Source: Allorhizocola rhizosphaerae | GTDB taxonomy: Bacteria > Actinomycetota > Actinomycetes > Mycobacteriales > Micromonosporaceae | Length of the DNA: 32,836 nucleotides | Assembly: GCF_003426775.1 (NCBI RefSeq) | Contig: NZ_QJUG01000085.1 | Location: forward strand, 1 to 32,836 | Direction: 5' to 3' | Shown: positions 18,636 to 25,687 of the stretch, piece after piece | Layout: the number at the start of each line of letters is the position of its first letter | How positions within the stretch are numbered: position 1 is the stretch's first letter | Notes under the pieces: generated by a model | Told to the model about the DNA's origin: nothing | Databases searched by the model: none | What the model saw: only the letters and a program-made list of their open reading frames with translations | Position numbers and translations under genes: made by a program

Positions 18636-18666
18636 CCGTTGCGGCTTGGCGAAAAGCACGCAACGG
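18636..18666 (-). promoter_or_regulatory. Inverted repeat in the GH48 5' leader
   Basis: CCGTTGC at 18636-18642 pairs with GCAACGG at 18660-18666 across 17 bases, 20 bases ahead of the GH48 start and just before its ribosome site. It could form an mRNA stem that protects or modulates translation of the long leader. Confidence 0.35.
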
Positions 18667-18765
18667 CAAAGGGACTTGAGTAGTGACAGGCGACGCCTCT
18701 GCCCAGAGTCCACCCGTCGGCGTGTTGCGCTACGACTCCCAGTCGCGAGTGCCACCAGTCTCACA

Positions 18766-18779
18766 TGGAAGCGCTCCCA
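18766..18779. promoter_or_regulatory. CebR/CelR-like operator upstream of GH48
   Basis: TGGAAGCGCTCCCA, identical over 14 bases to the site at the GH9 start and one base from TGGGAGCGCTCCCA. It lies 150 bases ahead of the GH48 GTG, a normal operator position for a gene with a leader. The flanking base C on the left and the preceding A are also shared, so the match extends to CATGGAAGCGCTCCCA. Confidence 0.82.
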
Positions 18780-18820
18780 TTCACAAGAGCCATTACGTGA
18801 CGGCTCCGGGTGAACGTTGG

Positions 18821-19456
18821 CTAGGCGCTCAGTTCGGCGCGCGCCGACTCGATCCAGTTGATGATGCCGCGGGCGCCGACCGCTTGCGCGGTTGCCATGG
18901 CCTCGTCGAACAGGGACTCGGCGGCGGCGTGGTCGCCCGTCTCGTGGGCGTGGAAGGCGAGCGAGAGCAGCCCGGCGGCCACACCCGGCTGGAAGCCCAC
19001 CTCACGGCGCAATGCGACCGACTGCTCCAGCAGCTCGCGGGCCGTGTCGGGGTTGCCGGCCGCCATCTCGGCGAAGCCGATATGCCGTACCACATAAGAG
19101 AGGGTCAGTTTGTCGTCGACGGCCAGGGCCAGGTCGCGTGCGCGCTGCAGGTGCGGGAGCGCGGTGTCGTGGTCACCGTGCACAACCTGGTGATAGGTGC
19201 CGAGCCAGAACAGGGCCTCCGCCTCGCCGCGGGTGTCGCCCAGGCCGGAGTACAGCTCGACCGCGCGCTCGAACCGGCCGGGCTGGTATGGCTTGCGGTC
19301 GGCCAGGAACTGGGCGTGCACGAGGCGCCCGCGGGCCAGGGCGAGATCAGCCTCCACACTGTCCAATTCGGAGTGGCCGTTGGCCACGGCGCCGTCCTCG
19401 CCGCCGAACACGGCCCTTTCGTACCAGTCCTTCGCGCGTACCAGCCGCTCATCCAT
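18821..19456 (-). CDS. TPR-repeat protein, function unknown
   Basis: A 211-residue all-helical protein starting MDERLVRAKDWYERAVFGG. Several tetratricopeptide-like units are visible: EALFWLGTYHQVVHGDHDTA, LSYVVRHIGFAEMAAGNPDT, AGLLSLAFHAHETGDHAAAE. It has no enzyme motif and no membrane segment. ATG 19456 has GAGGGG about six bases ahead. It is divergent from an ABC exporter with 42 bases between starts, so the two share a promoter region. The role is presumably protein-protein interaction; I do not recognise a named family. Confidence 0.85.
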   Translation of the reverse strand: MDERLVRAKDWYERAVFGGEDGAVANGHSELDSVEADLALARGRLVHAQFLADRKPYQPGRFERAVELYSGLGDTRGEAEALFWLGTYHQVVHGDHDTALPHLQRARDLALAVDDKLTLSYVVRHIGFAEMAAGNPDTARELLEQSVALRREVGFQPGVAAGLLSLAFHAHETGDHAAAESLFDEAMATAQAVGARGIINWIESARAELSA

Positions 19457-19498
19457 TGTTGCCCCTCGTTTGTCGTAGGTACCCGCTATGGTGTCCCC

Positions 19499-20407
19499 AT
19501 GTTGGACGGGCAGATCGTAGTCTCCGGGCTGACCAAGGTTTATGGCGAGGTCAGGGCGGTCGACGACCTGTCGTTCACCGTCCAGCCCGGCCGCGTGACG
19601 GGATTTCTTGGGCCCAACGGCGCGGGCAAGACCACGACGCTGCGCATGATCCTCAACCTCGTCACGCCGACCGCGGGCACGGCGACCATCGGGGGCCGGC
19701 GCTACTGCGACCTGCGCGAGCCGCTGCGTGAGGTGGGCGCGATCCTGGAGGCGTCGAGCGCGCATCGCGGCCGCACCGCGCGCAACCACCTGCGGGTGAT
19801 CTGCGCGGCGGCCGGGTTCCCGCTGTCCCGCGCCGACGAGGTGCTGGAGCTGACCGGGCTGCGCTCGGCGGCCAAGCGAAAGTTCCGGGGCTATTCCTTG
19901 GGCATGCGGCAGCGCCTGGGCATCGCGGCCGCGATGCTCGGCGACCCGCGCGTGCTGATCCTCGACGAGCCGGCCAACGGGCTCGACCCCGAGGGCATCC
20001 GCTGGATGCGCGACCTGCTGCGGGCGCTGGCGAGCGAGGGGCGCACCATCCTCGTGTCCAGCCACCTACTGTCCGAAATGGAGCTGCTCGCCGACGACGT
20101 GGTCATCATCGCCGACGGGCGTTTGGCGGGGCACGGAGAGGTGGCCGGCATGGTCAGCGGCAGGGCGGTGGGCGAGCGGGTGCGGGTGCGCACGCCGCAC
20201 CCCGAGAAGTTGCTGGCCGAGTTGGGCTCCGAGGTGACCGCGCAGTCCGACCCGTCGGGCCTGCTGATGGTCACCGGCATCAGCGCACCCGCCGTCGGCG
20301 CTGCCGCGTTGCGCGCCGGCGTCGAGCTGCACGAGCTGGTCGCCGAGCGGCCCGACCTGGAAGACGTGTTCCTCGAGCTGACCGCGGGCCGGGCGGCGAT
20401 CCGATGA
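19499..20407 (+). CDS. ABC transporter ATP-binding protein (ABC-2 exporter type)
   Basis: A 302-residue ATPase with Walker A GPNGAGKT (about residues 40-47), signature YSLGMRQRLG, Walker B VLILDEPANGLDPEG and the H-loop SSHLLSEMELLAD. The C-terminal extension of about 85 residues is like that of BcrA/NatA-type exporter subunits. Together with the permease that follows it forms an ABC-2 exporter, often used for antibiotic or lipid export or self-resistance; the substrate is not deducible. ATG 19499 has a weak ribosome site. It ends 72 bases before the permease start, with a duplicated sequence in between. Confidence 0.92.
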   Translation: MLDGQIVVSGLTKVYGEVRAVDDLSFTVQPGRVTGFLGPNGAGKTTTLRMILNLVTPTAGTATIGGRRYCDLREPLREVGAILEASSAHRGRTARNHLRVICAAAGFPLSRADEVLELTGLRSAAKRKFRGYSLGMRQRLGIAAAMLGDPRVLILDEPANGLDPEGIRWMRDLLRALASEGRTILVSSHLLSEMELLADDVVIIADGRLAGHGEVAGMVSGRAVGERVRVRTPHPEKLLAELGSEVTAQSDPSGLLMVTGISAPAVGAAALRAGVELHELVAERPDLEDVFLELTAGRAAIR

Positions 20408-20420
20408 CTTTGAAAAGGGT

Positions 20421-20507
20421 GGCGGCCCGATGATCCGACTCATCCGCAGCGAGCTCACTTCAGCAAAGGCGGCCCCACGATGATCCGGCTCATCCGCAGC
20501 GAGCTCA
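20421..20507 (+). repeat. Partial tandem duplication of the permease start region
   Basis: Bases 20421-20457 and 20468-20507 are near-identical copies of the permease translation-initiation region (GGCGGCCC, then ATGATCCG, then CATCCGCAGCGAGCTCA). They differ by three extra bases before the second ATG and one G/A substitution in codon 3. The period is 50 bases from ATG to ATG (20430 and 20480). The first copy lacks the rest of the gene. Confidence 0.9.
20430..20483 (+). CDS. 17-codon leader ORF created by the duplication
   Basis: From ATG 20430 the first copy encodes MIRLIRSEL, identical to the permease N-terminus, then TSAKAAPR and stop TGA at 20481-20483. That stop overlaps the permease ATG (20480) as ATGA. 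It therefore has the form of a translated, coupled leader peptide. Whether it is used or is just a scar of a slipped duplication is unknown. Confidence 0.45.
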   Translation: MIRLIRSELTSAKAAPR

Positions 20508-21346
20508 TGAAGGTGCGCACCACCAACGTCTGGCTGGTGTTCACGATCGGCGTGCTGCTGTCCGCGGCCATCATGGCGATCATCTGGATCAACGTGGGCA
20601 GCTCGCAGATCGACGAGGCGCGCATCATGTTCGCCGTGCCCGAGGAGTTGTCGCCGAAGGAGAAGGAGGAGTGGATCCGCACGCACGACCTCGGGCCGAT
20701 CCTGGCCAACACGGCCGCGCAGATCTACACCTCCGGCCAGTTCCTCGGCATCCTGTTCGTGATGCTGCTCGGCGCGATCGTGGTCACCAACGAATACCAT
20801 CACCAGACCGCGACCGCGACGTTCCTCGCCACGCCCAAGCGCACCAAGGTGATCGTCGCCAAGCTCATCACCGCCATCAGCTTCGCCGGTTTCTACTGGC
20901 TGGTGACGACGGTGTTCAACGGCGTCCTGGGCATTCTGTTCTTTTTCTCCGAGGGATACGATCCACAGCTCGGCGATTGGACGGTCATCCGCGCGGTCCT
21001 CATGAACGGGCTTGCGTTCGGCCTGTGGGGCATCCTCGGCGTCGCCCTCGGCGTGCTCATCCGCAACCAGATCGGCGCGGTCATCACCGGCTCGGTGCTT
21101 TACGTCGTCGGCAGCTACGCCATCATCCTGGTTTACGGCCTGATCTACGCCTTTTGGATAAAGAAGCAGTGGATCCTCAGCTCGATGGTGATCTGGCCCT
21201 CCATGGCCTCACAAATCATGGTTTCACCTGAAAAGGTCTACCCGCAGAGCCCCGACTGGTGGGTCGGCGCGCTTGTGCTCGTCGGCTACGGCATCGTGTT
21301 CGGCACCATCGGCACGATGATCGCCCGCAAGCGCGACGTGTCCTGA
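20480..21346 (+). CDS. ABC-2 type transporter permease
   Basis: A 288-residue membrane protein with six hydrophobic segments: about 16-38, 90-108, 132-156, 174-195, 204-228 and 262-282. It begins MIRLIRSELMKVRTTNVWLVF, typical for actinobacterial ABC-2 permeases, and has a large first loop (about 40-88, polar and Glu/Lys-rich). TNEYHHQTATATFLATPKRTKV after the second helix is the usual cytosolic motif of this family. It is the partner of the ATPase upstream. The start overlaps the stop of the leader ORF. Confidence 0.92.
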   Translation: MIRLIRSELMKVRTTNVWLVFTIGVLLSAAIMAIIWINVGSSQIDEARIMFAVPEELSPKEKEEWIRTHDLGPILANTAAQIYTSGQFLGILFVMLLGAIVVTNEYHHQTATATFLATPKRTKVIVAKLITAISFAGFYWLVTTVFNGVLGILFFFSEGYDPQLGDWTVIRAVLMNGLAFGLWGILGVALGVLIRNQIGAVITGSVLYVVGSYAIILVYGLIYAFWIKKQWILSSMVIWPSMASQIMVSPEKVYPQSPDWWVGALVLVGYGIVFGTIGTMIARKRDVS

Positions 21347-21419
21347 AGATCGGGTCGTTTGAGCGGTTTATCTACATCGATTGCGACATGGTCGTTCTGG
21401 AACCGGTCGAGGGCAGCTG
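21343..21419 (+). pseudogene. Fragment of a glycosyltransferase gene (DxD motif)
   Basis: Directly after the permease stop, the plus-strand frame beginning CTG at 21343 reads LKIGSFERFIYIDCDMVV followed by LEPVEGS. This is strikingly like the D-x-D-containing strand of GT8-type glycosyltransferases (pattern F-R-I/V-I/L-Y-L/I-D-C-D-x-V-V-L). It has neither the remaining domain nor a start. The stretch is less GC-rich than its surroundings. It also forms, in antisense, the last residues of the YjbR-HIT gene. Most likely a deletion remnant. Confidence 0.55.
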
Positions 21420-22208
21420 CGCCCGAAGCTTTTCGGCGAGGGCGTAGGCCTGCGCCCGCGTCCACGGCAGCACACCGTGCTCGGCCATCAGCACGGGGAA
21501 CTGCTGCTGCTCCAGCGGCAGGCCGCGCGGGCACGGCACGACGTGCCAATGGACATGCGCGTTGCCCTGCTTGCTGCCCAGCGAGAGGACATAGGTGCGC
21601 TCGCTTGGCACGACCGCCTCGACCGCCCGCGCCACCCGGTGGATCACCGCCTGGATCGCCAGATAGGCCTCCAGATCGAAGCCGGCCACCGCGTGCTCGA
21701 TGTGTGAGCGCGGGGCCACGAGCGCGTAGCCGGGCACGGTCGGATATTTGCTTAGAAACGCAATGTGCGCCCCGTCGTCGTAGAAGACCTCGTGCGAGTC
21801 ATGCCCTGCGACGATGCCGCAGATGAAGCACGGCTCGCTGCGCACGCGCTCGCGATAGGCCGCCAGGTCCATCGGAATGCGCGACGCCGCAACCTTTTTC
21901 GGCACGCACATCCGCCACGACTCGATGATGAGCTCACGCAGCTCGTCGAGATCGATGGCGGCCAGCCGGACGTGGACCCAGTTGTATCTCATGTCGGACT
22001 GGCCGGGGAGCATGAACTTGTCCGGCTCGCCCGCGACGAGGGCGGCCCGCTCCCCCTTGGGGAAGCCGAACCCCATCACCGTCTCGTCGGGCGACAGCGA
22101 CAGGAACACGATCTGCCCGACCCGGAACTTGATCTGGTCGCGCACCAGCACCTCATAGGCCCTCGGCAGGGCCAGCGCAACGCGCCGCACATCCGCAACG
22201 GTGATCAC
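21372..22208 (-). CDS. YjbR/MmcQ domain fused to a HIT-family protein
   Basis: A 278-residue two-domain protein. Residues 1-118 form a YjbR/MmcQ (CyaY-like fold) domain: ADVRRVALALPRAYEV, MRYNWVHVRLAAIDLDELRE, ending WRMCVPKKVAAS. Residues about 123-265 are a HIT nucleotide hydrolase/transferase: CFICGIVAG, then AFLSKYPTVPGYALVAPRSH and the histidine triad HVHWHVV. The HIT part begins with M-D-L-A-A-Y, which looks like a former start codon, but no stop or ribosome site separates the domains. The last ten residues (GSRTTMSQSM) are read in antisense through the glycosyltransferase fragment, so the natural C-terminus is probably altered. Substrate unknown (family members act on dinucleoside polyphosphates or nucleoside phosphoramidates). 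Confidence 0.85.
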   Translation of the reverse strand: MITVADVRRVALALPRAYEVLVRDQIKFRVGQIVFLSLSPDETVMGFGFPKGERAALVAGEPDKFMLPGQSDMRYNWVHVRLAAIDLDELRELIIESWRMCVPKKVAASRIPMDLAAYRERVRSEPCFICGIVAGHDSHEVFYDDGAHIAFLSKYPTVPGYALVAPRSHIEHAVAGFDLEAYLAIQAVIHRVARAVEAVVPSERTYVLSLGSKQGNAHVHWHVVPCPRGLPLEQQQFPVLMAEHGVLPWTRAQAYALAEKLRAQLPSTGSRTTMSQSM

Positions 22209-22249
22209 GCTGGAACCCTAGCCGAAAGGTGCGACGAAACCGGGCCGCG

Positions 22250-22693
22250 TCAACGACGCGCGAGTGCCGCCCAGGTTGGTGTGGTGGGGCGCACAAGGAG
22301 CGGCATGCGGGCCTCGGCCGGCGTGCGGTCGCCCTTGCGCTGATTGCACACGTAACACGCCGCGACCGTGTTGGCCCACGTGTTGGTGCCACCCCGCGAG
22401 CTTGGCAGCACGTGGTCGACGGTCGTGGCCTTGCCCCCGCAGTAGGCGCAGCGATGCCCGTCACGCGCCAGCACACCCGCCCGGGTCCACGTCGGCCCGC
22501 GGTTGTGCCGCCAGCGGGTCACGACATAGGTCACCAGCCGCACCACGCGCGGAATCGGGTAGATGCCGATGAGCCGATCCCCCTCGGCCTCATGGACAAC
22601 CGCGACCTCGCGCAGCAACATCCGGATGGCATGCCGAACGGTGACCCGGTGCAACGGCCCCAGGTCTGCGTTGAGCACCAACACTCCCGTCAC
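22250..22693 (-). CDS. HNH endonuclease family protein
   Basis: About 147 residues from GTG 22693. The HNH zinc-finger nuclease core lies at about 77-128: VLARDGHRCAYCGG (first Cys pair), TTVDHVLPSSRGG (catalytic His region), NTVAACYVCNQRKGDRTP (second Cys pair and Asn). The N-terminal part (VTGVLVLNADLGPLHRVTV) is the conserved extension of the actinobacterial stand-alone HNH family, usually chromosomal and not linked to phage. GTG 22693 is selected over GTG 22702 because GGGAGGTGA lies about eight bases ahead of it. The in vivo target is not known. Confidence 0.9.
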   Translation of the reverse strand: MTGVLVLNADLGPLHRVTVRHAIRMLLREVAVVHEAEGDRLIGIYPIPRVVRLVTYVVTRWRHNRGPTWTRAGVLARDGHRCAYCGGKATTVDHVLPSSRGGTNTWANTVAACYVCNQRKGDRTPAEARMPLLVRPTTPTWAALARR

Positions 22694-22805
22694 TCGGATC
22701 ACCTCCCAACTTGGCGAGCTCAGGCGGACTCAGGTTAGGCTGGAGAATCGTGGTGGGACAACCGTTTTTCGCGTGACTCCGGCATACCCACGGCCGGATT
22801 GTCTA

Positions 22806-22991
22806 ATGTGGACGCGCAACCGAAGACCTGACTCGCGTTACACGGGCTGGGATGCCGACGGCGGGTTCGCCGAGTTTGCCACCGGCCCCGGCCGCGGATT
22901 CCCGCACTCGCTCGACCGGGGCGATCAGGCGCTCGCCGATCTGGCCAACGGTCGTCCGAGGGGTGCCGGAGTCCTTACAGTTGAGGCATGA
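22806..22991 (+). CDS. Small protein of 61 aa coupled to pirin, unknown
   Basis: From ATG 22806 the frame reads MWTRNRRPDSRYTGWDADGG and continues to TVEA at residue 61; the TGA overlaps the pirin ATG (ATGA). The product is hydrophilic, rich in Gly, Asp and Arg, with no membrane segment or cysteine. The coupling, codon use with G/C in third positions, and lack of competing frames support a real gene, but I recognise no family. There is no clear ribosome site; the AT-richer TTGTCTAA just before the ATG might be part of a promoter. Confidence 0.55.
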   Translation: MWTRNRRPDSRYTGWDADGGFAEFATGPGRGFPHSLDRGDQALADLANGRPRGAGVLTVEA

Positions 22992-23959
22992 GTAACGTCG
23001 AGACCGCTCCGGCCGAGGAGCTCTGCGGTGGCGATGCGGTGGCCGACCAGACGTTCGAGCTGTTGCACGAGCGCGAGGTGGTGCTCGGCACCCGCGACGG
23101 CACGACCGTCACCCGCACGCTGCCCAACAAGGATCGCCGCATGGTGGGCGCCTGGTGTTTCCTCGACGCCTACGGGCCGACCGACATTGCGGGCAAACCG
23201 GGCATGCAGGTCGCGGCGCACCCGCACACCGGTCTGCAGACCGTGAGCTGGCTGCTCGCCGGCGAGGTCCGGCACCACGACAGCCTGGGCAGCAACCAGC
23301 TCATCCGGCCCGGCCAGCTCAACCTGATGACCTCGGGCCAGGGCATCGCGCATGCCGAGCTGTCCCCGCCTTCGCATGGCGATGTGCTTCAGGGGGTGCA
23401 GCTATGGGTCGCGCTGCCCCGGGAGAGCGCAGCCGTCGATCCCGACTTCGCGCACCACGCCGACCTTCCGGTGATCGACGCTCCGGGCGCCACGACCACC
23501 GTCATCATGGGCTCAATCGACGGCGCGGCGTCGCCCGCACGCACGTTCAGCCCACTCGTCGGCGCGGAGATAGCCGTCGAAACCGCGGCCACGATCCCTC
23601 TGCGCAAGGACTTCGAGCACGCCGTGCTGGTGATGTCCGGCGAGGTCGAGGTGGGCCTGGTGACCCTGCGGCCCGGCCCGCTGCTGTACCTCGGGCGCGG
23701 CCGCGCCGATCTGCGCATCATGGCGCGCCGGCCGAGCCGGGTGCTGTTGCTGGGCGGCGAACCGTTCGACGAAGAGATCGTGATGTGGTGGAACTTCGTC
23801 GGCCGCTCACACGACGAGATCGTCCACTTCAGACAGTTGTGGGAGTCGGGCTCGTTCGCACCCGTCACCGGAGGCTACGCGGGCGGCATCATCCCCGCCC
23901 CGCCCCTGCCCACGACACCCCTGAAACCGCGCGGCAGGGTCAGGCCGACTCACGAATGA
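22988..23959 (+). CDS. Pirin-family protein (quercetinase-like cupin)
   Basis: A 323-residue bicupin. The metal-binding motif AAHPHTGLQTVSWLL (two histidines), the third histidine in VRHHDSLGS and the glutamate region SGQGIAHAELSP are all present. The second cupin (about 165-300) is followed by a Pro-rich end. Pirins of this kind bind Fe or other metals; some oxidise quercetin, others act as transcription cofactors or redox sensors. Translation is probably coupled to the 61-aa ORF upstream. The last 20 bases overlap, tail to tail, the end of the LacI gene. Confidence 0.93.
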   Translation: MSNVETAPAEELCGGDAVADQTFELLHEREVVLGTRDGTTVTRTLPNKDRRMVGAWCFLDAYGPTDIAGKPGMQVAAHPHTGLQTVSWLLAGEVRHHDSLGSNQLIRPGQLNLMTSGQGIAHAELSPPSHGDVLQGVQLWVALPRESAAVDPDFAHHADLPVIDAPGATTTVIMGSIDGAASPARTFSPLVGAEIAVETAATIPLRKDFEHAVLVMSGEVEVGLVTLRPGPLLYLGRGRADLRIMARRPSRVLLLGGEPFDEEIVMWWNFVGRSHDEIVHFRQLWESGSFAPVTGGYAGGIIPAPPLPTTPLKPRGRVRPTHE

Positions 23960-24950
23960 CGAGCTCCGTGGGCAGCACCACGGACTCGGGCCGCTCGCCG
24001 CCGTCGATGAGCTCCAGCAGCATGCGCACGGTCTCCTGGGCCACCCGCTCCAACGGCTGGCGCACTGTCGTAAGTAGAGGGTGGGTGGACGCCGCGACGG
24101 CCGAGTCGTCGAACCCGCCCACAGCGACATCCTCGGGCACGCGACGGCCCTGCTCGCGAAGCGCGGCCAGCGCGCCCGCGGCCATCAGGTCGGACCCGAC
24201 GAACACGCCGTCCAGGTCGGGAGCTCGCTTCAACAGCTCAAGCATGGCGGCGTAGCCACCGTGGCGCGTGTAATCCCCTTGCGCGATGAGCTTCTTGGTC
24301 GCCTTGCGCCCGAGCACGTCGCAGAACCCTTCGAGCCGGTTGAGCCCGCCGGGCGTGTCCAGCGGCCCGGTGATCGTGGCGATCTTGCGCCGCCCCTGCT
24401 CGACCAAGTACCGCGTCATCTGCCGGGCACCCTCCCGGTCGTCGGCCGCCGCGTATGGAATCACGCCCTCACGCCCGAGCACGGCCCCGCACGCGACGGC
24501 CGGAAGCGCCAGCGATTCGAGCGCCCCGACGAGCGGATCGCCCGCGTGCGTGGACAGCAGCAGCACCCCGTCGGCGTGCCCGCCGCGCAGATAGCGCACG
24601 ACCCGCTCGCGGTCGCCGTCATCGCCGGCCACCATCATCACGAGCGCCACGTCCTTAGTCGCCAACCGTCGCGTGGCGACCCGCATCAGCAGGTTGAAGC
24701 TGGGATCCTCGAACAGTTTCTCCTGCGGTTCGCACAGCACCATGACAACCGTGCCTGTGCGCTGCGTGACCAGGCTGCGCGCGTTGCGATTGACCACGTA
24801 TCCCGTCTCGACCACGGCACGCTGCACGGCCGCCCGCGCGGCCGTGCTCACGTAGGGGTCGCCGTTGAGCGCGCGGGAGACGGTGCCCCGGGAAACCCCC
24901 GAGGCCCGCGCCACATCGTGGATCGTCGGTCGTCGCCTAGCCCTCGTCAC
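23940..24950 (-). CDS. LacI-family transcriptional regulator (sugar-responsive)
   Basis: A 336-residue LacI/GalR repressor. The N-terminal DNA-binding domain reads TIHDVARASGVSRGTVSRAL, with the hinge helix VNRNARSLVTQRT; a periplasmic-binding-protein-like effector domain fills the rest (VFVGSDLMAAGALAAL, VGGFDDSAVAAS). It has the CelR/CebR-like RGTVSR helix and the hinge-adjacent T-x-x-V-x-x-V-L-C-E. GTG 24950 lies five bases beyond the stop of a broken sugar-permease gene, and its ribosome site (GAAGGG) is inside that remnant. It was therefore the last gene of a sugar ABC operon. Candidate operators are the palindrome at 25194 and, more speculatively, the two cellulase sites. Confidence 0.93.
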   Translation of the reverse strand: MTRARRRPTIHDVARASGVSRGTVSRALNGDPYVSTAARAAVQRAVVETGYVVNRNARSLVTQRTGTVVMVLCEPQEKLFEDPSFNLLMRVATRRLATKDVALVMMVAGDDGDRERVVRYLRGGHADGVLLLSTHAGDPLVGALESLALPAVACGAVLGREGVIPYAAADDREGARQMTRYLVEQGRRKIATITGPLDTPGGLNRLEGFCDVLGRKATKKLIAQGDYTRHGGYAAMLELLKRAPDLDGVFVGSDLMAAGALAALREQGRRVPEDVAVGGFDDSAVAASTHPLLTTVRQPLERVAQETVRMLLELIDGGERPESVVLPTELVIRESA

Positions 24951-24954
24951 ACCA

Positions 24955-25132
24955 CTAACCCTTCAAAGACCCGCCGGACAGGTCGGTGCGCCAGTACCGC
25001 TGCATCGTCAGGAACAACGCGATGAGCGGGATGATGGACAGCAGCGCACCCGTGATTACCAGGTTATACAGTGCCGGCTGGTTTGCGCCCGTGGCCAACA
25101 GCGTATAGCCCGACCGTCAGCGGGAACTTCCC
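24955..25132 (-). pseudogene. 3' remnant of a MalG/CebG-type sugar ABC permease
   Basis: The minus-strand frame ending TAG 24957-24955 reads LLATGANQPALYNLVITGAL and on to RYWRTDLSGGSLKG, the standard C-terminus of CebG/MalG-like permeases (inner-membrane subunits of sugar importers). Upstream, GKFPLTVGLY (the normally preceding segment) is in another frame, so a one-base frameshift lies near 25102-25108. Everything before residue GKF is missing. The stop is five bases from the LacI start. This is a truncated, frameshifted remnant of a sugar importer operon. Confidence 0.85.
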
Positions 25133-25153
25133 TGCAGTTCACGATGCCCTCGT

Positions 25154-25176
25154 GATGTGTCGCTCACAGACACATC
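25154..25176. repeat. Inverted repeat GATGTGTC / GACACATC
   Basis: A perfect eight-base dyad (25154-25161 and 25169-25176) with a seven-base loop lies between the permease remnant and the LacI-type palindrome. It may be part of the old operon's control region or a hairpin. Confidence 0.4.
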
Positions 25177-25193
25177 AGGCCCGGCATCCGCCC

Positions 25194-25209
25194 CTGTGAA
25201 CGTTCACAG
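25194..25209. promoter_or_regulatory. Perfect 16-base palindrome, LacI-family operator type
   Basis: CTGTGAACGTTCACAG is perfectly self-complementary with the central CG of LacI-family operators. It lies upstream (on the minus strand) of the permease remnant and LacI gene, where the promoter of the lost sugar operon should be. It is a good candidate for the autoregulatory site of the LacI protein. Confidence 0.7.
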
Positions 25210-25231
25210 AACCATCGACCGACACCTCTTG

Positions 25232-25402
25232 TCAAGGCTGCCAGACGTCAAGCTCGGCGAGGCGCTGGGCGGCACGCTCAGCGCCGACGAAGTTGGGATG
25301 CGGCCGTGCGCGCCCGGCGCGAGCGCCGCGCCTGCCTGATCCAGGAGTGCCCAAAACCCGCTCGCGGGCAGCCTGCTTCGCCTCGCCGATCGCCGCGTCC
25401 AT
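25232..25402 (-). pseudogene. Truncated 5-formyltetrahydrofolate cyclo-ligase gene
   Basis: ATG 25402 (GGAGGGA ten bases ahead) begins MDAAIGEAKQAARERV. In the +1 frame the sequence continues WALLDQAGAALAPGAHGRIP, then back in the first frame NFVGAERAAQRLAELDVWQ and stop at 25232. Joined, these give the N-terminus of the 5-FCL/methenyl-THF synthetase family, which converts 5-formyl-THF to 5,10-methenyl-THF. An extra T in a T-run and a one-base loss 60 bases later are compensating frameshifts; the C-terminal two thirds are absent. A broken copy. Confidence 0.65.
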
Positions 25403-25570
25403 CAAGCCGACTCCCTCCGGCAGCACCTCGCGCATTTGACGGTACGCCGCCCACGCATCGAGCTGAGGCGGTCGCCTGCCACGGGAGGACCTGATTCATT
25501 CGGCTTGAGGTGTCGGAAGTGTGATAGATATCTGTCGAATTCGTGCCCTGGCCGGGAAGGCTGGACCCAT

Positions 25571-25629
25571 CGCTGCCGCGCCCTCTTCGGGGGGCTGCCG
25601 CTAACGGGGGCGAGGAGGGCGCGGCAGCG
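25571..25629. terminator. Long perfect stem, terminator-like
   Basis: CGCTGCCGCGCCCTC at 25571-25585 pairs perfectly with GAGGGCGCGGCAGCG at 25615-25629: 15 base pairs with a 29-base G-rich loop. It stands between the decayed pentapeptide-type gene and the 5-FCL remnant and would stop transcription from the dpp operon on the minus strand. Confidence 0.6.
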
Positions 25630-25687
25630 GCCCAGGGGCCTTGACGCCGGGCAGACAATTGGAGCACGATTCCCGTCGATCTCGCCG

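Noticed and set aside
18810-18820. GGTGAACGTTGG upstream of GH48, resembling half of the LacI-type palindrome at 25194
   Set aside because: Only nine bases match and the right arm is not symmetric; it lies beside the end of the TPR gene, so chance is a sufficient explanation.
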